NCBI RefSeq assembly: GCF_000373965.1
Contig: NZ_KB892868.1
Location: 62,001-126,000, forward strand
Origin: Uliginosibacterium gangwonense DSM 18521
GTDB taxonomy: Bacteria > Pseudomonadota > Gammaproteobacteria > Burkholderiales > Rhodocyclaceae
DNA: 64,000 nt
Direction of reading: 5' to 3'
In this document: piece by piece, positions 1 through 8,034 of the stretch
How positions within the stretch are numbered: position 1 is the stretch's first letter
How the letters are laid out: every line of letters starts with the position of its first letter
The notes under the pieces: generated by a model
Databases searched by the model: none
Told to the model about the DNA's origin: nothing
The model's input: only the letters and a program-made list of their open reading frames with translations
Program-made: the position numbers and the translations under genes

Positions 1-1166
1 ATCATCATGGTGAAAGTCACCGCAATGCCATAGGCAGAGGCCAGATTGCTTGACGAGCGAAAGCCCAGCACCAGGGCAACCACCGCCAGCAACAAGGCCC
101 AGTTGATCCCCGGCACATAGATCTGGCCGATTTCCTTGGCCGAAGTATGAATGTAGGCAATCCGTGGGCAGTAACCCAACTGGGTGGCCTGCCGGGTCAA
201 CGAGAAAGCACCGGAGATCACCGCCTGCGAAGCAATGATGGTTGCCATCGTCGACAAACCCACCATAGGGTACAAGGCCCAATCCGGCGCCATCAGGTAG
301 AAGGGATTGCGGATCGCTTCCGGCTCGGCCAGCACCAGCGCCCCCTGCCCCAAATAATTCAGAAAGATACAAGGCAAGACGAGACCAAACCACGCAAGTT
401 TGATCGGGCGACGCCCGAAGTGCCCCATATCGGCATACAGCGCTTCACCCCCTGTAACCGCCAGCACCACTGAACCCAGGGCGAGAAAGCCATGTAACCG
501 GTACGTTACAAAAAATTCCAGGCCGTACCACGGATTGACCGCTGCCAACACGCTGGGGTAATTGACCACATGGGCCACCCCGAGCACGCCCAGCGTCAGG
601 AACCACAGCACCATCACCGGCCCGAACAGCGCCCCCACACTGGCAGTCCCCTTGCTCTGCATCCAGAACAAGCCCACCAGCACCACAATCGTGATGGGGA
701 CAACAAAGGGCTTAAGCGTCGGGGTCGCCACCTCCAACCCCTCCACGGCAGAGAGAACCGACATCGCTGGCGTAATGACGCCATCCCCATAAAACAGGGC
801 CGCGCCAAACATACCCAGCATCGTCAGCGCGATCATCAAGCGGGGGGAGTCGTGCGCAGCGCGCTGGGCCTGGGCTGTGAGCGCCATGATGCCGCCTTCG
901 CCACGGTTGTCGGCACGCATGATGAAGACGACATACTTGAGCGAAACAATCAGCATCAACGACCAGAACACCAGCGACAGAATGCCCAGCACGTTGTCGT
1001 GGCTGGGCACCACGCCGTGCACGCCAAACACTTCCTTCATTGTATACAGCGGACTGGTGCCAATATCCCCATACACCACCCCAACCGCTGCCAGCGTCAA
1101 CGCGGCCAGGCGCGACCCCGAGGCTTGGCCTGCATGTCCGCCAGACTGCAAATCATGTTGCGACAT
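1..1166 (-). CDS. kup: Kup potassium uptake permease (N-terminal part, cut by window edge)
   Basis: The minus-strand frame encodes about 388 residues of a polytopic membrane protein and runs off the left edge without a stop. Near the N-terminus it shows the Kup/HAK signature [14 protein letters not shown], followed by alternating hydrophobic segments and a conserved [15 protein letters not shown] stretch. Kup is a K+/H+ symporter of the inner membrane. The start is the ATG at 1166 ([10 protein letters not shown]). cobA is divergent, with 256 bp between the two starts that must hold both promoters. The C-terminal cytoplasmic tail lies outside the window, so completeness cannot be judged. Confidence 0.95.
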   Translation of the reverse strand, partial: MSQHDLQSGGHAGQASGSRLAALTLAAVGVVYGDIGTSPLYTMKEVFGVHGVVPSHDNVLGILSLVFWSLMLIVSLKYVVFIMRADNRGEGGIMALTAQAQRAAHDSPRLMIALTMLGMFGAALFYGDGVITPAMSVLSAVEGLEVATPTLKPFVVPITIVVLVGLFWMQSKGTASVGALFGPVMVLWFLTLGVLGVAHVVNYPSVLAAVNPWYGLEFFVTYRLHGFLALGSVVLAVTGGEALYADMGHFGRRPIKLAWFGLVLPCIFLNYLGQGALVLAEPEAIRNPFYLMAPDWALYPMVGLSTMATIIASQAVISGAFSLTRQATQLGYCPRIAYIHTSAKEIGQIYVPGINWALLLAVVALVLGFRSSSNLASAYGIAVTFTMM

Positions 1167-1422
1167 CTATATCCTCAAATGCTTGAGCAAGGCAGATCAA
1201 GGCTCCGCCAACAAACAGCGCAAAGAAATGCCTTTTTGCGATGCAGAATCGCGCGACGCTACCACCGCTGCAGCGCGGACACAACAAAACCCTATTGGCA
1301 AAATACCCGGAATGCAGTTTTCAAAGGCATTCTTACAACACCCCAAGCACCACAACCGATTCGGCATTTGCGCCAGACCCGGTTACACTCACGAGGCCTT
1401 TTGTTACGGTTTGACATGCATC

Positions 1423-2202
1423 ATGACTGCTTCCCTCTCCCCTGATTCCCATTGCGTCGGTAAGGTCTTTCTTGTCGGCGGTGGCCCTGGCGACCCCGAA
1501 CTGCTGACCCTCAAGGCGGCACGGCTGCTGGCACAGGCCGATACCGTGGTGTATGACAATCTGGTCAGCGCCGCCGTCCTTGCACACGCTCACGAGCAGG
1601 CCGAACGCATCTATGTCGGCAAAAAAGCGGGCAACCACAGCCTGCCACAAATTGATATCAACAGCCTGCTGATTGAACTGGCCCGCAAGGGCAAATGCGT
1701 GGTGCGCCTCAAAGGGGGCGACCCCTACATTTTCGGGCGCGGCGGTGAAGAAGCCGAAGCGCTCTGGGAGGCGGGCATCCCCTTTGAGGTTGTACCCGGC
1801 GTCACCGCCGCAGCGGGTGCCGCTGCCTATGCGGGCATCCCCCTGACGCATCGAGATCATGCCCAATCCTGCTTTCTGGTCACCGGCCACCTCAAGGATG
1901 AAAGCTGCGATCTGGACTGGCCCACCCTGGCCCGCCCCGGCCAGACCCTGGTGATCTACATGGGCCTGACCTCGCTGCCAGAGATCAGCCGCCAGCTCAT
2001 TGCACATGGCATGGCCGCAGATACCCCGGCCGCCTGCGTGCGGCGCGCCTCGCTACCTGAACAAAAAACGGTGATCGGCACCATTGCCGACTTGCCCAGA
2101 ATCGTGCACGAGCAAGGCATCAAGCCGCCAGCGCTGCTGATTATCGGCAGCGTAGTCAGCCTGCATGAAAAACTGGCTTGGCACGAATTGCCATCGGCAT
2201 AA
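1423..2202 (+). CDS. cobA: Uroporphyrinogen-III C-methyltransferase (SUMT)
   Basis: This 259-aa SAM-dependent methyltransferase converts uroporphyrinogen III to precorrin-2, the branch point to sirohaem and cobalamin. Visible family motifs are the N-terminal glycine-rich loop VGGGPGDPELLTLKA, the GGDPYIFGRGGEE block and VVPGVTAA. The reading frame is open far upstream of 1423, but that extension is antisense to kup and has no family similarity, so the ATG at 1423 (MTASLSPDSH) is taken as the start. The length matches stand-alone SUMT rather than the CysG fusion. It stands alone and converges on the next gene with a 5-bp gap. Confidence 0.95.
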   Translation: MTASLSPDSHCVGKVFLVGGGPGDPELLTLKAARLLAQADTVVYDNLVSAAVLAHAHEQAERIYVGKKAGNHSLPQIDINSLLIELARKGKCVVRLKGGDPYIFGRGGEEAEALWEAGIPFEVVPGVTAAAGAAAYAGIPLTHRDHAQSCFLVTGHLKDESCDLDWPTLARPGQTLVIYMGLTSLPEISRQLIAHGMAADTPAACVRRASLPEQKTVIGTIADLPRIVHEQGIKPPALLIIGSVVSLHEKLAWHELPSA

Positions 2203-2207
2203 CAAAC

Positions 2208-2678
2208 TCAAAGCCCGAGCATGGTGGTGACCACCTGCAGATGGGCATCGGCCTCTGCGCGCCCACTGCGGGATTCGCGCAAGGCCATATGCCAACGTGC
2301 CACGGCGCTTTTGGCCGCCGCCGAATCACACACCTTTTCCAACAACAAAATGATGGAATGCGCCATGACGCCCAGACTTTCCGTCGCCCTGTGCTTCATG
2401 AATTGCATGGCATCTGCCCACCCCGTTGGCAGCGTATCCGCCGCCACAGCAGGCGCCATTGTTTTCACAGGTGCGGCAAGCAGCCCCGCAGCCATTAACG
2501 CAATCAACTCAGCCCGTAAATCACGCCCCGGCAACATGGCTCCGATCTGCACAAGACTGCGAGAGCCATCCACCAGCCGCAACAATTGACGCTGTCGGCC
2601 ATTCACGCGGGCGTCCCCCAGACTCAAACCATCGTCGCCCTGCGACGTTCTTTTTGGCACAAAATCATCAGCAAGCAT
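2208..2678 (-). CDS. Hypothetical protein, 156 aa
   Basis: A soluble protein with no signal peptide or membrane segment and no family that I recognise. Residues about 25-45 (VNGRQRQLLRLVDGSRSLVQI) followed by LRAELIALMAAGLL resemble the compact helical repeats found in betaproteobacterial regulators of unknown function, but no clear helix-turn-helix can be claimed. The C-terminal half is predicted to be all helix. The start is the ATG at 2678. It converges with cobA and lies about 30 bp downstream of a short gap after queF on the same strand. Coding is supported by clean codon use and the tight fit between its neighbours. Confidence 0.7.
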   Translation of the reverse strand: MLADDFVPKRTSQGDDGLSLGDARVNGRQRQLLRLVDGSRSLVQIGAMLPGRDLRAELIALMAAGLLAAPVKTMAPAVAADTLPTGWADAMQFMKHRATESLGVMAHSIILLLEKVCDSAAAKSAVARWHMALRESRSGRAEADAHLQVVTTMLGL

Positions 2679-2780
2679 GGCACATCACCATAAGGGAAAA
2701 GCCCCTACAGGATGCCCTGCCCCTCAGACATGCTCATGAAAGTTTTGTGACCGCTCTGTGACGATAGACAGACGGGCCAG

Positions 2781-3620
2781 TTACTGGCGCACTTCAAACA
2801 CATTATCCGGCCCCCACCCCGCCTCGCTGGCACGAAAGGGGTTGATATCCAGCCCACCACGCCGTGTATAGCGTGCCCACACTGCAAGTTTGCGCGGCGC
2901 ACACTGCGCCATGATATCGGTATAAATCCGCTCCACGCACTGCTCGTGAAACTCGTTATGCTCACGGAATGACACCACATAACGCAACAAGGCTTCCCGA
3001 TCCAGTGCGGCCCCACTGTAACGGATCATCACCGTTCCCCAATCGGGCTGGCCGGTTACCAGACAGTTCGATTTGAGCAGATGGGAGTACAGCAACTCAT
3101 CTTCCACCTCATGCCCCGACACGGTCCGCAGCAAGGCAGGCGTTGGTTGATAGCAGTTGATCTCTACATCCAGCCCATCCACACACGCCCCATTCGGATA
3201 GGCATAATGCCGGATGGGTTGTTCGTCCAAGCTATGGATCTCCACCGCAACAGACGCCCCCGCAGCCGCCGACAGATCACGGCGCACACACTCACGCACT
3301 GCGACCACATCGGCAAAACCCGTCTGATTGAAAGAATTGAGATAGAGCTTGAGCGACTTGGATTCAATCAGGTAGGGTGAGGTAGCGGGGATGCGGAAGA
3401 CCCCCAGCGCAACCTGGGGTTTGCCACGCAGGTTGAGCCAGGAAATCTCGTAGGCATTCCACAAATCCTCGCCTACAAAGGGTAAGGCACCAGACGCGAT
3501 TCCCAACTCGTCACGCTTTTGCTGGCGCAGAATAGGGAACAACAGTTCTGGGGCATAGTTGCTACGGTACTCGGTTGCCCGCCCCAGCAAGGACTGCTCC
3601 GGCGTAAATTCCTTCGTCAT
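2781..3620 (-). CDS. queF: NADPH-dependent 7-cyano-7-deazaguanine reductase QueF
   Basis: QueF reduces preQ0 to preQ1 in queuosine biosynthesis. The 279-aa product has the long two-domain architecture of the E. coli type. The QueF substrate motif ESKSLKLYLNSF lies in the N-terminal half. The catalytic cysteine block SNCLVTGQPDWGT lies in the C-terminal half, with the downstream acid in PDWG. The ATG at 3620 is chosen because an ideal GGAGGAGGT ribosome-binding site sits just upstream. An in-frame start 36 bp further upstream adds residues with no family counterpart. The start overlaps the stop of the esterase gene in an ATGA, so translation is probably coupled. queG, acting later in the same pathway, is at 18.1 kb. 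Confidence 0.96.
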   Translation of the reverse strand: MTKEFTPEQSLLGRATEYRSNYAPELLFPILRQQKRDELGIASGALPFVGEDLWNAYEISWLNLRGKPQVALGVFRIPATSPYLIESKSLKLYLNSFNQTGFADVVAVRECVRRDLSAAAGASVAVEIHSLDEQPIRHYAYPNGACVDGLDVEINCYQPTPALLRTVSGHEVEDELLYSHLLKSNCLVTGQPDWGTVMIRYSGAALDREALLRYVVSFREHNEFHEQCVERIYTDIMAQCAPRKLAVWARYTRRGGLDINPFRASEAGWGPDNVFEVRQ

Positions 3621-4576
3621 TTTACCTCCTCCAACCCGAAATCTTCGCGCAAACAACGCCCGATCAGCGACACTGCATCGTCGGCCGCCAAAAATATACG
3701 GGGAAAAGTCAAAAAACCATGAATTGCCCCAGCATAATCATGGTAGCGTACCGGCACCCCGGCAGCCCGCATTTGCTGGGCATAGGCTGCCACACCGGGA
3801 GTAAGCGGATCACACTCGGCACTCAGGATAAGCGCAGGCGCCAGCCCGACATGGCTCTTTGCCAACGCGGGAGAAGCCCGCCAATCCAACCGGTCTGCCT
3901 CAGTATCCAGATAGTTATACATAAACCAACGCATGCCTTCGGCATCCAGGAAATGGCCCGCCTGATACGGCGCATCAGCCTTCCAATCCGAAGCCAGATT
4001 CACCACCGGATAAATCAACAACTGCTGCGCCAGCACCATACCCGCATCCCTTGCCAGCAAGGCCAGCACCGCTGCAAGATTGCCTCCGGCAGAATCCCCG
4101 CCAACGGCCAACTTCGCAGTATCCAGACCATACCCACCGCCGTGGCGCTGCAACCAGCATAACGTCTGCCAAGCGTCATCCAACGCGGCGGGGAAACGGT
4201 TCTCTGGCGCAAGCCGATAATCCAGCGTGAACACAGCAATGCCAGAGGCATTGGCAATGGCTCGACACAATGGGTCATAACCCGCCAGATCCCCCAGGGT
4301 CCAGCCCCCGCCATGCAACCACAATAGCACAGGCAACGCGGCATCACCTGCCCGCATCGGGCGATAAAGTCGGGCGGAAAGCGGCCCCCCTTCATGCTCA
4401 CGACGCGCAATGTGGCAGTCCTGTACCAGAACTTCCGCGCAAGGCTCGGTGCGGTACAGATACAGCATCTTGGCATAATTGCGGCGCGCGACATCGATTG
4501 GCAGCTCGCTCAGGCGAGGCGCATCGATGCGATGAAGCATCTGGAGAAAACTGCGGGCACGATCATCAAGCGGCAT
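3617..4576 (-). CDS. Alpha/beta hydrolase, hormone-sensitive-lipase (family IV) esterase
   Basis: A 319-aa cytoplasmic esterase. The oxyanion-hole motif HGGGW, the nucleophile elbow GDSAGG, the catalytic acid in the ECDPL segment and the histidine in AIHGF are all present and in order, so the triad is complete. Family IV enzymes hydrolyse short-chain acyl esters; the natural substrate here is unknown. The N-terminal cap (about 60 residues) is typical. The stop codon overlaps the queF start, making a two-gene transcriptional unit with no obvious metabolic link. Alternative names are acetyl esterase or Aes-like. Confidence 0.92.
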   Translation of the reverse strand: MPLDDRARSFLQMLHRIDAPRLSELPIDVARRNYAKMLYLYRTEPCAEVLVQDCHIARREHEGGPLSARLYRPMRAGDAALPVLLWLHGGGWTLGDLAGYDPLCRAIANASGIAVFTLDYRLAPENRFPAALDDAWQTLCWLQRHGGGYGLDTAKLAVGGDSAGGNLAAVLALLARDAGMVLAQQLLIYPVVNLASDWKADAPYQAGHFLDAEGMRWFMYNYLDTEADRLDWRASPALAKSHVGLAPALILSAECDPLTPGVAAYAQQMRAAGVPVRYHDYAGAIHGFLTFPRIFLAADDAVSLIGRCLREDFGLEEVK

Positions 4577-4642
4577 GGCAGATTATCAGGCAATAACAGG
4601 CAGGTGACAGACAAGCACAATTCTAGTGCAATCCGGCCTGCT

Positions 4643-5839
4643 TCATGCAGCATTGAGCACCACCCGGTTGCGGCCAGACTGCTTGGCCTCGTACATGGCA
4701 AGATCGGCCCGATGGATCAAGGTATCGATGCCTTCGCTGAAATTACACCGTTCGGTCACCCCGATACTCAAGGTCAACGGCAAGCACCGCCCTTCCCAGA
4801 GAATTTCCAGTTGCCGCACCTCCTGACACAAACGTTCGGCAGCCTGACGCGCACCCTCTGCATCGATGGTTGGCATCAACACACAAAACTCTTCTCCGCC
4901 AAAGCGGGCGATCACATCGCTTTGGCGGCACTGCTGACACAAAAACGCCGCAAACTGGCGCAACATGTGATCCCCTGCCGCATGGCCATAGCTATCGTTG
5001 ATGCACTTGAAATGGTCGATATCAATGAAGAGCAAAGAAGAAGTCACCCCGCGCCGCAGATCCATCGCCAGTTCGCGCTCCACCAGCTCGTAGAACATGT
5101 GGCGGTTATACAGCCCGGTGAGCGCATCATGATGCGCCTGCTGGGTCAGCGCCACATTCAGGCGCATGGCCACAAATAAAATGACAGAAAAATACAGCCC
5201 CAGCGATGACAAAATCGCCAGCATGCCCATGGAAAAGTGCACCATGCTGAATTCGTAGATGGCCGCCCCCGGATAGGCTTCGACAACGATTCGGCCCGAC
5301 AGATAATCCGCCAACCCGGTGGCGCCCGCGATCACTCCGCATAGCCCCTGCACAACCAGTGGAATAAGGATCCCGACCACCACCCGTAGGCTATCGGACC
5401 TGCGCAGATAGCACCACGCAATCCACGCGCCCCACAACAGCAACGCGCCGTTGACCCCTGCGCCAAAAGCAAAACGCACACTCGTGCTGTGTTCTACATA
5501 AAACCCCCAGAGCATCCCCCCCATCGATACTACCAATGCCAGGCACAATGGAAGGAAGGGAACGGGGTGCTCAAAATCACGTGACAAGGCCTTCACCTTG
5601 ATCGTAATCGCCAGGCTCATCAGCAGATTAGCAAGCAGGATGCTGCTTTCAGCCGAAACATACCCTCGTGCGGCCAGCAGTATGGAGCCAACCCCCATCA
5701 ACATGCTGGAAAGGCTCCAGTACGGCAATGCTGAAAAACGTTGCAAATAACGGGTCGCTATCACGAACCCTACCGAGGCCGACAGCAGCAGCACTCCGTG
5801 GGCAAACACCAAGGTACGCAAATCCAGAACGTGAAGCAT
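4643..5839 (-). CDS. Membrane-bound diguanylate cyclase (GGDEF)
   Basis: About 398 aa. The first roughly 230 residues contain several hydrophobic helices (a 7TM-like or MHYT-like sensor module of no named family). The C-terminal 165 residues are a GGDEF domain with the intact active-site signature GGEEF near residue 315. An RQSD allosteric I-site motif lies five residues before it, so product inhibition is expected. It synthesises c-di-GMP from GTP. A TTG two codons upstream is possible, but the ATG at 5839 is preferred. No phosphodiesterase EAL domain is attached. It is divergent from the ABC exporter operon. Confidence 0.93.
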   Translation of the reverse strand: MLHVLDLRTLVFAHGVLLLSASVGFVIATRYLQRFSALPYWSLSSMLMGVGSILLAARGYVSAESSILLANLLMSLAITIKVKALSRDFEHPVPFLPLCLALVVSMGGMLWGFYVEHSTSVRFAFGAGVNGALLLWGAWIAWCYLRRSDSLRVVVGILIPLVVQGLCGVIAGATGLADYLSGRIVVEAYPGAAIYEFSMVHFSMGMLAILSSLGLYFSVILFVAMRLNVALTQQAHHDALTGLYNRHMFYELVERELAMDLRRGVTSSLLFIDIDHFKCINDSYGHAAGDHMLRQFAAFLCQQCRQSDVIARFGGEEFCVLMPTIDAEGARQAAERLCQEVRQLEILWEGRCLPLTLSIGVTERCNFSEGIDTLIHRADLAMYEAKQSGRNRVVLNAA

Positions 5840-5996
5840 ATGCAATCACTCAGTAAAAAGGCCTTGCGGTACACAAAACGCCGCAAGAGCCGTGCCAACC
5901 AACGGTCAACCAACCGTGATATACACCACTCAAATTACGTGGATAACACAGCAGCGATCACAACAAGCACCACATCCACCCACCAAAGAGCCAATT

Positions 5997-6037
5997 TTGC
6001 CCTTAGGGGCAATCAAAACCTACTCCCATACTATGGG
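5997..6037. promoter_or_regulatory. Two adjacent palindromes upstream of the ABC exporter operon
   Basis: TTGCCC-TTAG-GGGCAA occupies 5997-6012 and CCCATA-C-TATGGG occupies 6025-6037. Both are perfect inverted repeats lying 70-110 bp upstream of the adaptor start, in the divergent spacer with the diguanylate cyclase. This is the expected place for operators, but no regulator gene is adjacent and no family consensus is matched. Confidence 0.35.
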
Positions 6038-6107
6038 CATAGGGCCATTTCGCGCAGAGAGCGCCACAATCCTTTACAATTCCAGCATCATGATCGGAGT
6101 CCCTGCC

Positions 6108-7310
6108 ATGTCGCAAGATACGCTCGCCGCGTTAAAGATCGACCGCAACAGTCTCCCGCCACCACGCAAGCCCTGGGTGTCAGCACGCATCTGGATTTTC
6201 GGCCTGGCCATCCTGGTGCTACTGGGCGCTGGCTTCGTCCTGCAACGCAACCGGCCACAGGAAGTCAGCACCACCCTGGCCGCGCGCGCGTGGCCCGCCC
6301 AGGGGCTCACCCAGGTCAATGCCAGCGGCTACGTGGTCGCGGCAACCAAGGCATCGGTTGCCTCCAAGGCCACCGGGCGGCTGGAATGGTTGGGAGTCAG
6401 CGAGGGCTCATCGGTCAAGGCGGGCCAAATCATCGCGCGGATCGAGAATTCCGACATCCGCGCCCAGCTTGCCCAGGCTGCGGCCAATGTGGAAGCCGCA
6501 CGCGCACGCGTCCAGCAGGCACAGGCAGAGGTCGTCGATGCCGATTTCAACCTCAAGCGCCAGCAAGACCTCAAGGCACAAGGCTTTGTCGCCCAGGCTT
6601 CCGTTGACTCCGCACAGAACAGAGCCCGTCAAGCCCGCGCTGCCCAGGCTGCACAAGAAGCCGCCGTGCGTGCCGCCCAGGCGGCGGTCACCGAACTCAA
6701 AGTCAGCTACGACAACACCTTGATCCGCGCCCCCTTCAGTGGCGTAGTCCTCACCAAGCAGGCCGACGTGGGCGACGTGGTCACCCCACTGAACGCAGCC
6801 GCCAACTCCAAGGGCGCCGTGGTCACCATGGCAGACCTGGATACACTGGAAATCGAGGCGGATGTATCCGAAACCAGCCTCGCCAAAGCCCACCTCAAAC
6901 AAGCCGTGGAAATCCAGTTCGACGCCCTGCCCGACCTGCGCTTGGTAGGGCACGTCGCCCGTATCGTCCCCACCGTGGATCGGAGCAAGGCCAGCGTCAA
7001 ATTCAAGATCCAGTTCGACGAACACGACGAGCGTGCCCTGCCGGACATGAGCGTCAAAATCGCCTTCCTGGAGCGCGCCCTCAAACCAGATGAACGCAGC
7101 CCGCGCATCGGCATCAATCCACAAGCTGTGCGCGACGGCCAAGTCTTCGTTCTTGCCGATGGCATTACGCATCAACGCCCTGTGAAACTGGGCGCAAAAC
7201 TTGGGGACCTGATTGAAGTGATATCCGGCGTTGCGGTAGGCGATGTCCTTGTCCTCAAACCCGACGCCCATCTCAAAGATGGCGCCAAGGCGGTGGAGAA
7301 GAAACAGTGA
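6108..7310 (+). CDS. HlyD/MacA-type efflux periplasmic adaptor subunit
   Basis: A 400-aa membrane-fusion protein. After a cytoplasmic N-terminus of about 27 residues comes one transmembrane helix, then a lipoyl-like half (VAATKASVASKATGRL), a coiled-coil hairpin rich in Ala/Gln (residues about 100-190), the second lipoyl half (IRAPFSGVVLTKQADVGD) and a beta-barrel region. It would link an inner-membrane ABC exporter to the periplasm or an outer-membrane channel. The ATG at 6108 is chosen because GGAG lies 8 nt upstream; another ATG sits at 6090. Its stop overlaps the GTG start of the ATPase gene, so they are translationally coupled. No TolC-type gene is in the window. Confidence 0.92.
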   Translation: MSQDTLAALKIDRNSLPPPRKPWVSARIWIFGLAILVLLGAGFVLQRNRPQEVSTTLAARAWPAQGLTQVNASGYVVAATKASVASKATGRLEWLGVSEGSSVKAGQIIARIENSDIRAQLAQAAANVEAARARVQQAQAEVVDADFNLKRQQDLKAQGFVAQASVDSAQNRARQARAAQAAQEAAVRAAQAAVTELKVSYDNTLIRAPFSGVVLTKQADVGDVVTPLNAAANSKGAVVTMADLDTLEIEADVSETSLAKAHLKQAVEIQFDALPDLRLVGHVARIVPTVDRSKASVKFKIQFDEHDERALPDMSVKIAFLERALKPDERSPRIGINPQAVRDGQVFVLADGITHQRPVKLGAKLGDLIEVISGVAVGDVLVLKPDAHLKDGAKAVEKKQ

Positions 7311-8023
7311 GCACGCCTCTGATTTGCATCGAGCATGTGAGCAAATCCTACCGCCGTGGGCGCGAAGAAGTGCCGGTGCTATATGACATTCACTTCGACA
7401 TCGCCCAGGGCGAATACCTCGCACTGATGGGCCCCTCCGGTTCCGGCAAATCCACCCTGCTCAACCTCATCGCCGGGCTGGACCAACCCAATGCCGGGAG
7501 CATCATCATTGATCAAGTCGACATCAGCCAGCTGGGGGATGCCGCACTGGCCGACTGGCGCGCCGCCAACATCGGCTTCATCTTCCAGTTCTACAACCTT
7601 ATGCCGGTGCTCACAGCACTGGAAAACGTGGAACTCCCGCTCCAACTCACGCACCTGTCGCGCCGGGAACGCCGGGAACGGGCCTTGGCCGCACTCGCAC
7701 TGGTCAATCTCTCGGATCGCGTCAAACACTACCCCGCCGAACTCTCCGGCGGCCAACTCCAGCGGGTAGCCATTGCGCGCGCCATCGTCAGCGACCCCAC
7801 CGTCATCGTAGCCGACGAACCCACTGGCGACCTCGACCGCAAATCCGGCGAAGAAGTCCTAAGTCTGCTCGATCGCCTGAACCGCGAACTCGGCAAGACC
7901 ATCGTCATGGTCACCCACGACCAACACGCCGCCAACGCAGCGCGCGCCGTTCGGCACTTGGAGAAAGGCGAACTCTCCGGATTGGTAGAAAATCGGACCT
8001 GGAACACCGCAACAAACGTTTAA
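7307..8023 (+). CDS. ABC transporter ATP-binding protein (MacB/LolD family)
   Basis: A 238-aa nucleotide-binding subunit with Walker [10 protein letters not shown], the Q-loop in [18 protein letters not shown], signature [14 protein letters not shown], Walker [13 protein letters not shown] and the H-loop VTHD. The FxFQxYNLMP segment is characteristic of the MacB/LolD/FtsE group that pairs with FtsX-type permeases. The start is GTG, overlapping the preceding stop by four bases. The cognate permeases are not adjacent. They follow three genes later (11.9 and 13.1 kb), an unusual interruption of this kind of operon. Confidence 0.96.
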   Translation: MSTPLICIEHVSKSYRRGREEVPVLYDIHFDIAQGEYLALMGPSGSGKSTLLNLIAGLDQPNAGSIIIDQVDISQLGDAALADWRAANIGFIFQFYNLMPVLTALENVELPLQLTHLSRRERRERALAALALVNLSDRVKHYPAELSGGQLQRVAIARAIVSDPTVIVADEPTGDLDRKSGEEVLSLLDRLNRELGKTIVMVTHDQHAANAARAVRHLEKGELSGLVENRTWNTATNV

Positions 8024-8034
8024 ACCACCTCATC

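Noticed and set aside
877-1422. N-terminal extension of the cobA frame
   Set aside because: Antisense to kup, with no SUMT similarity; the family begins at 1423.
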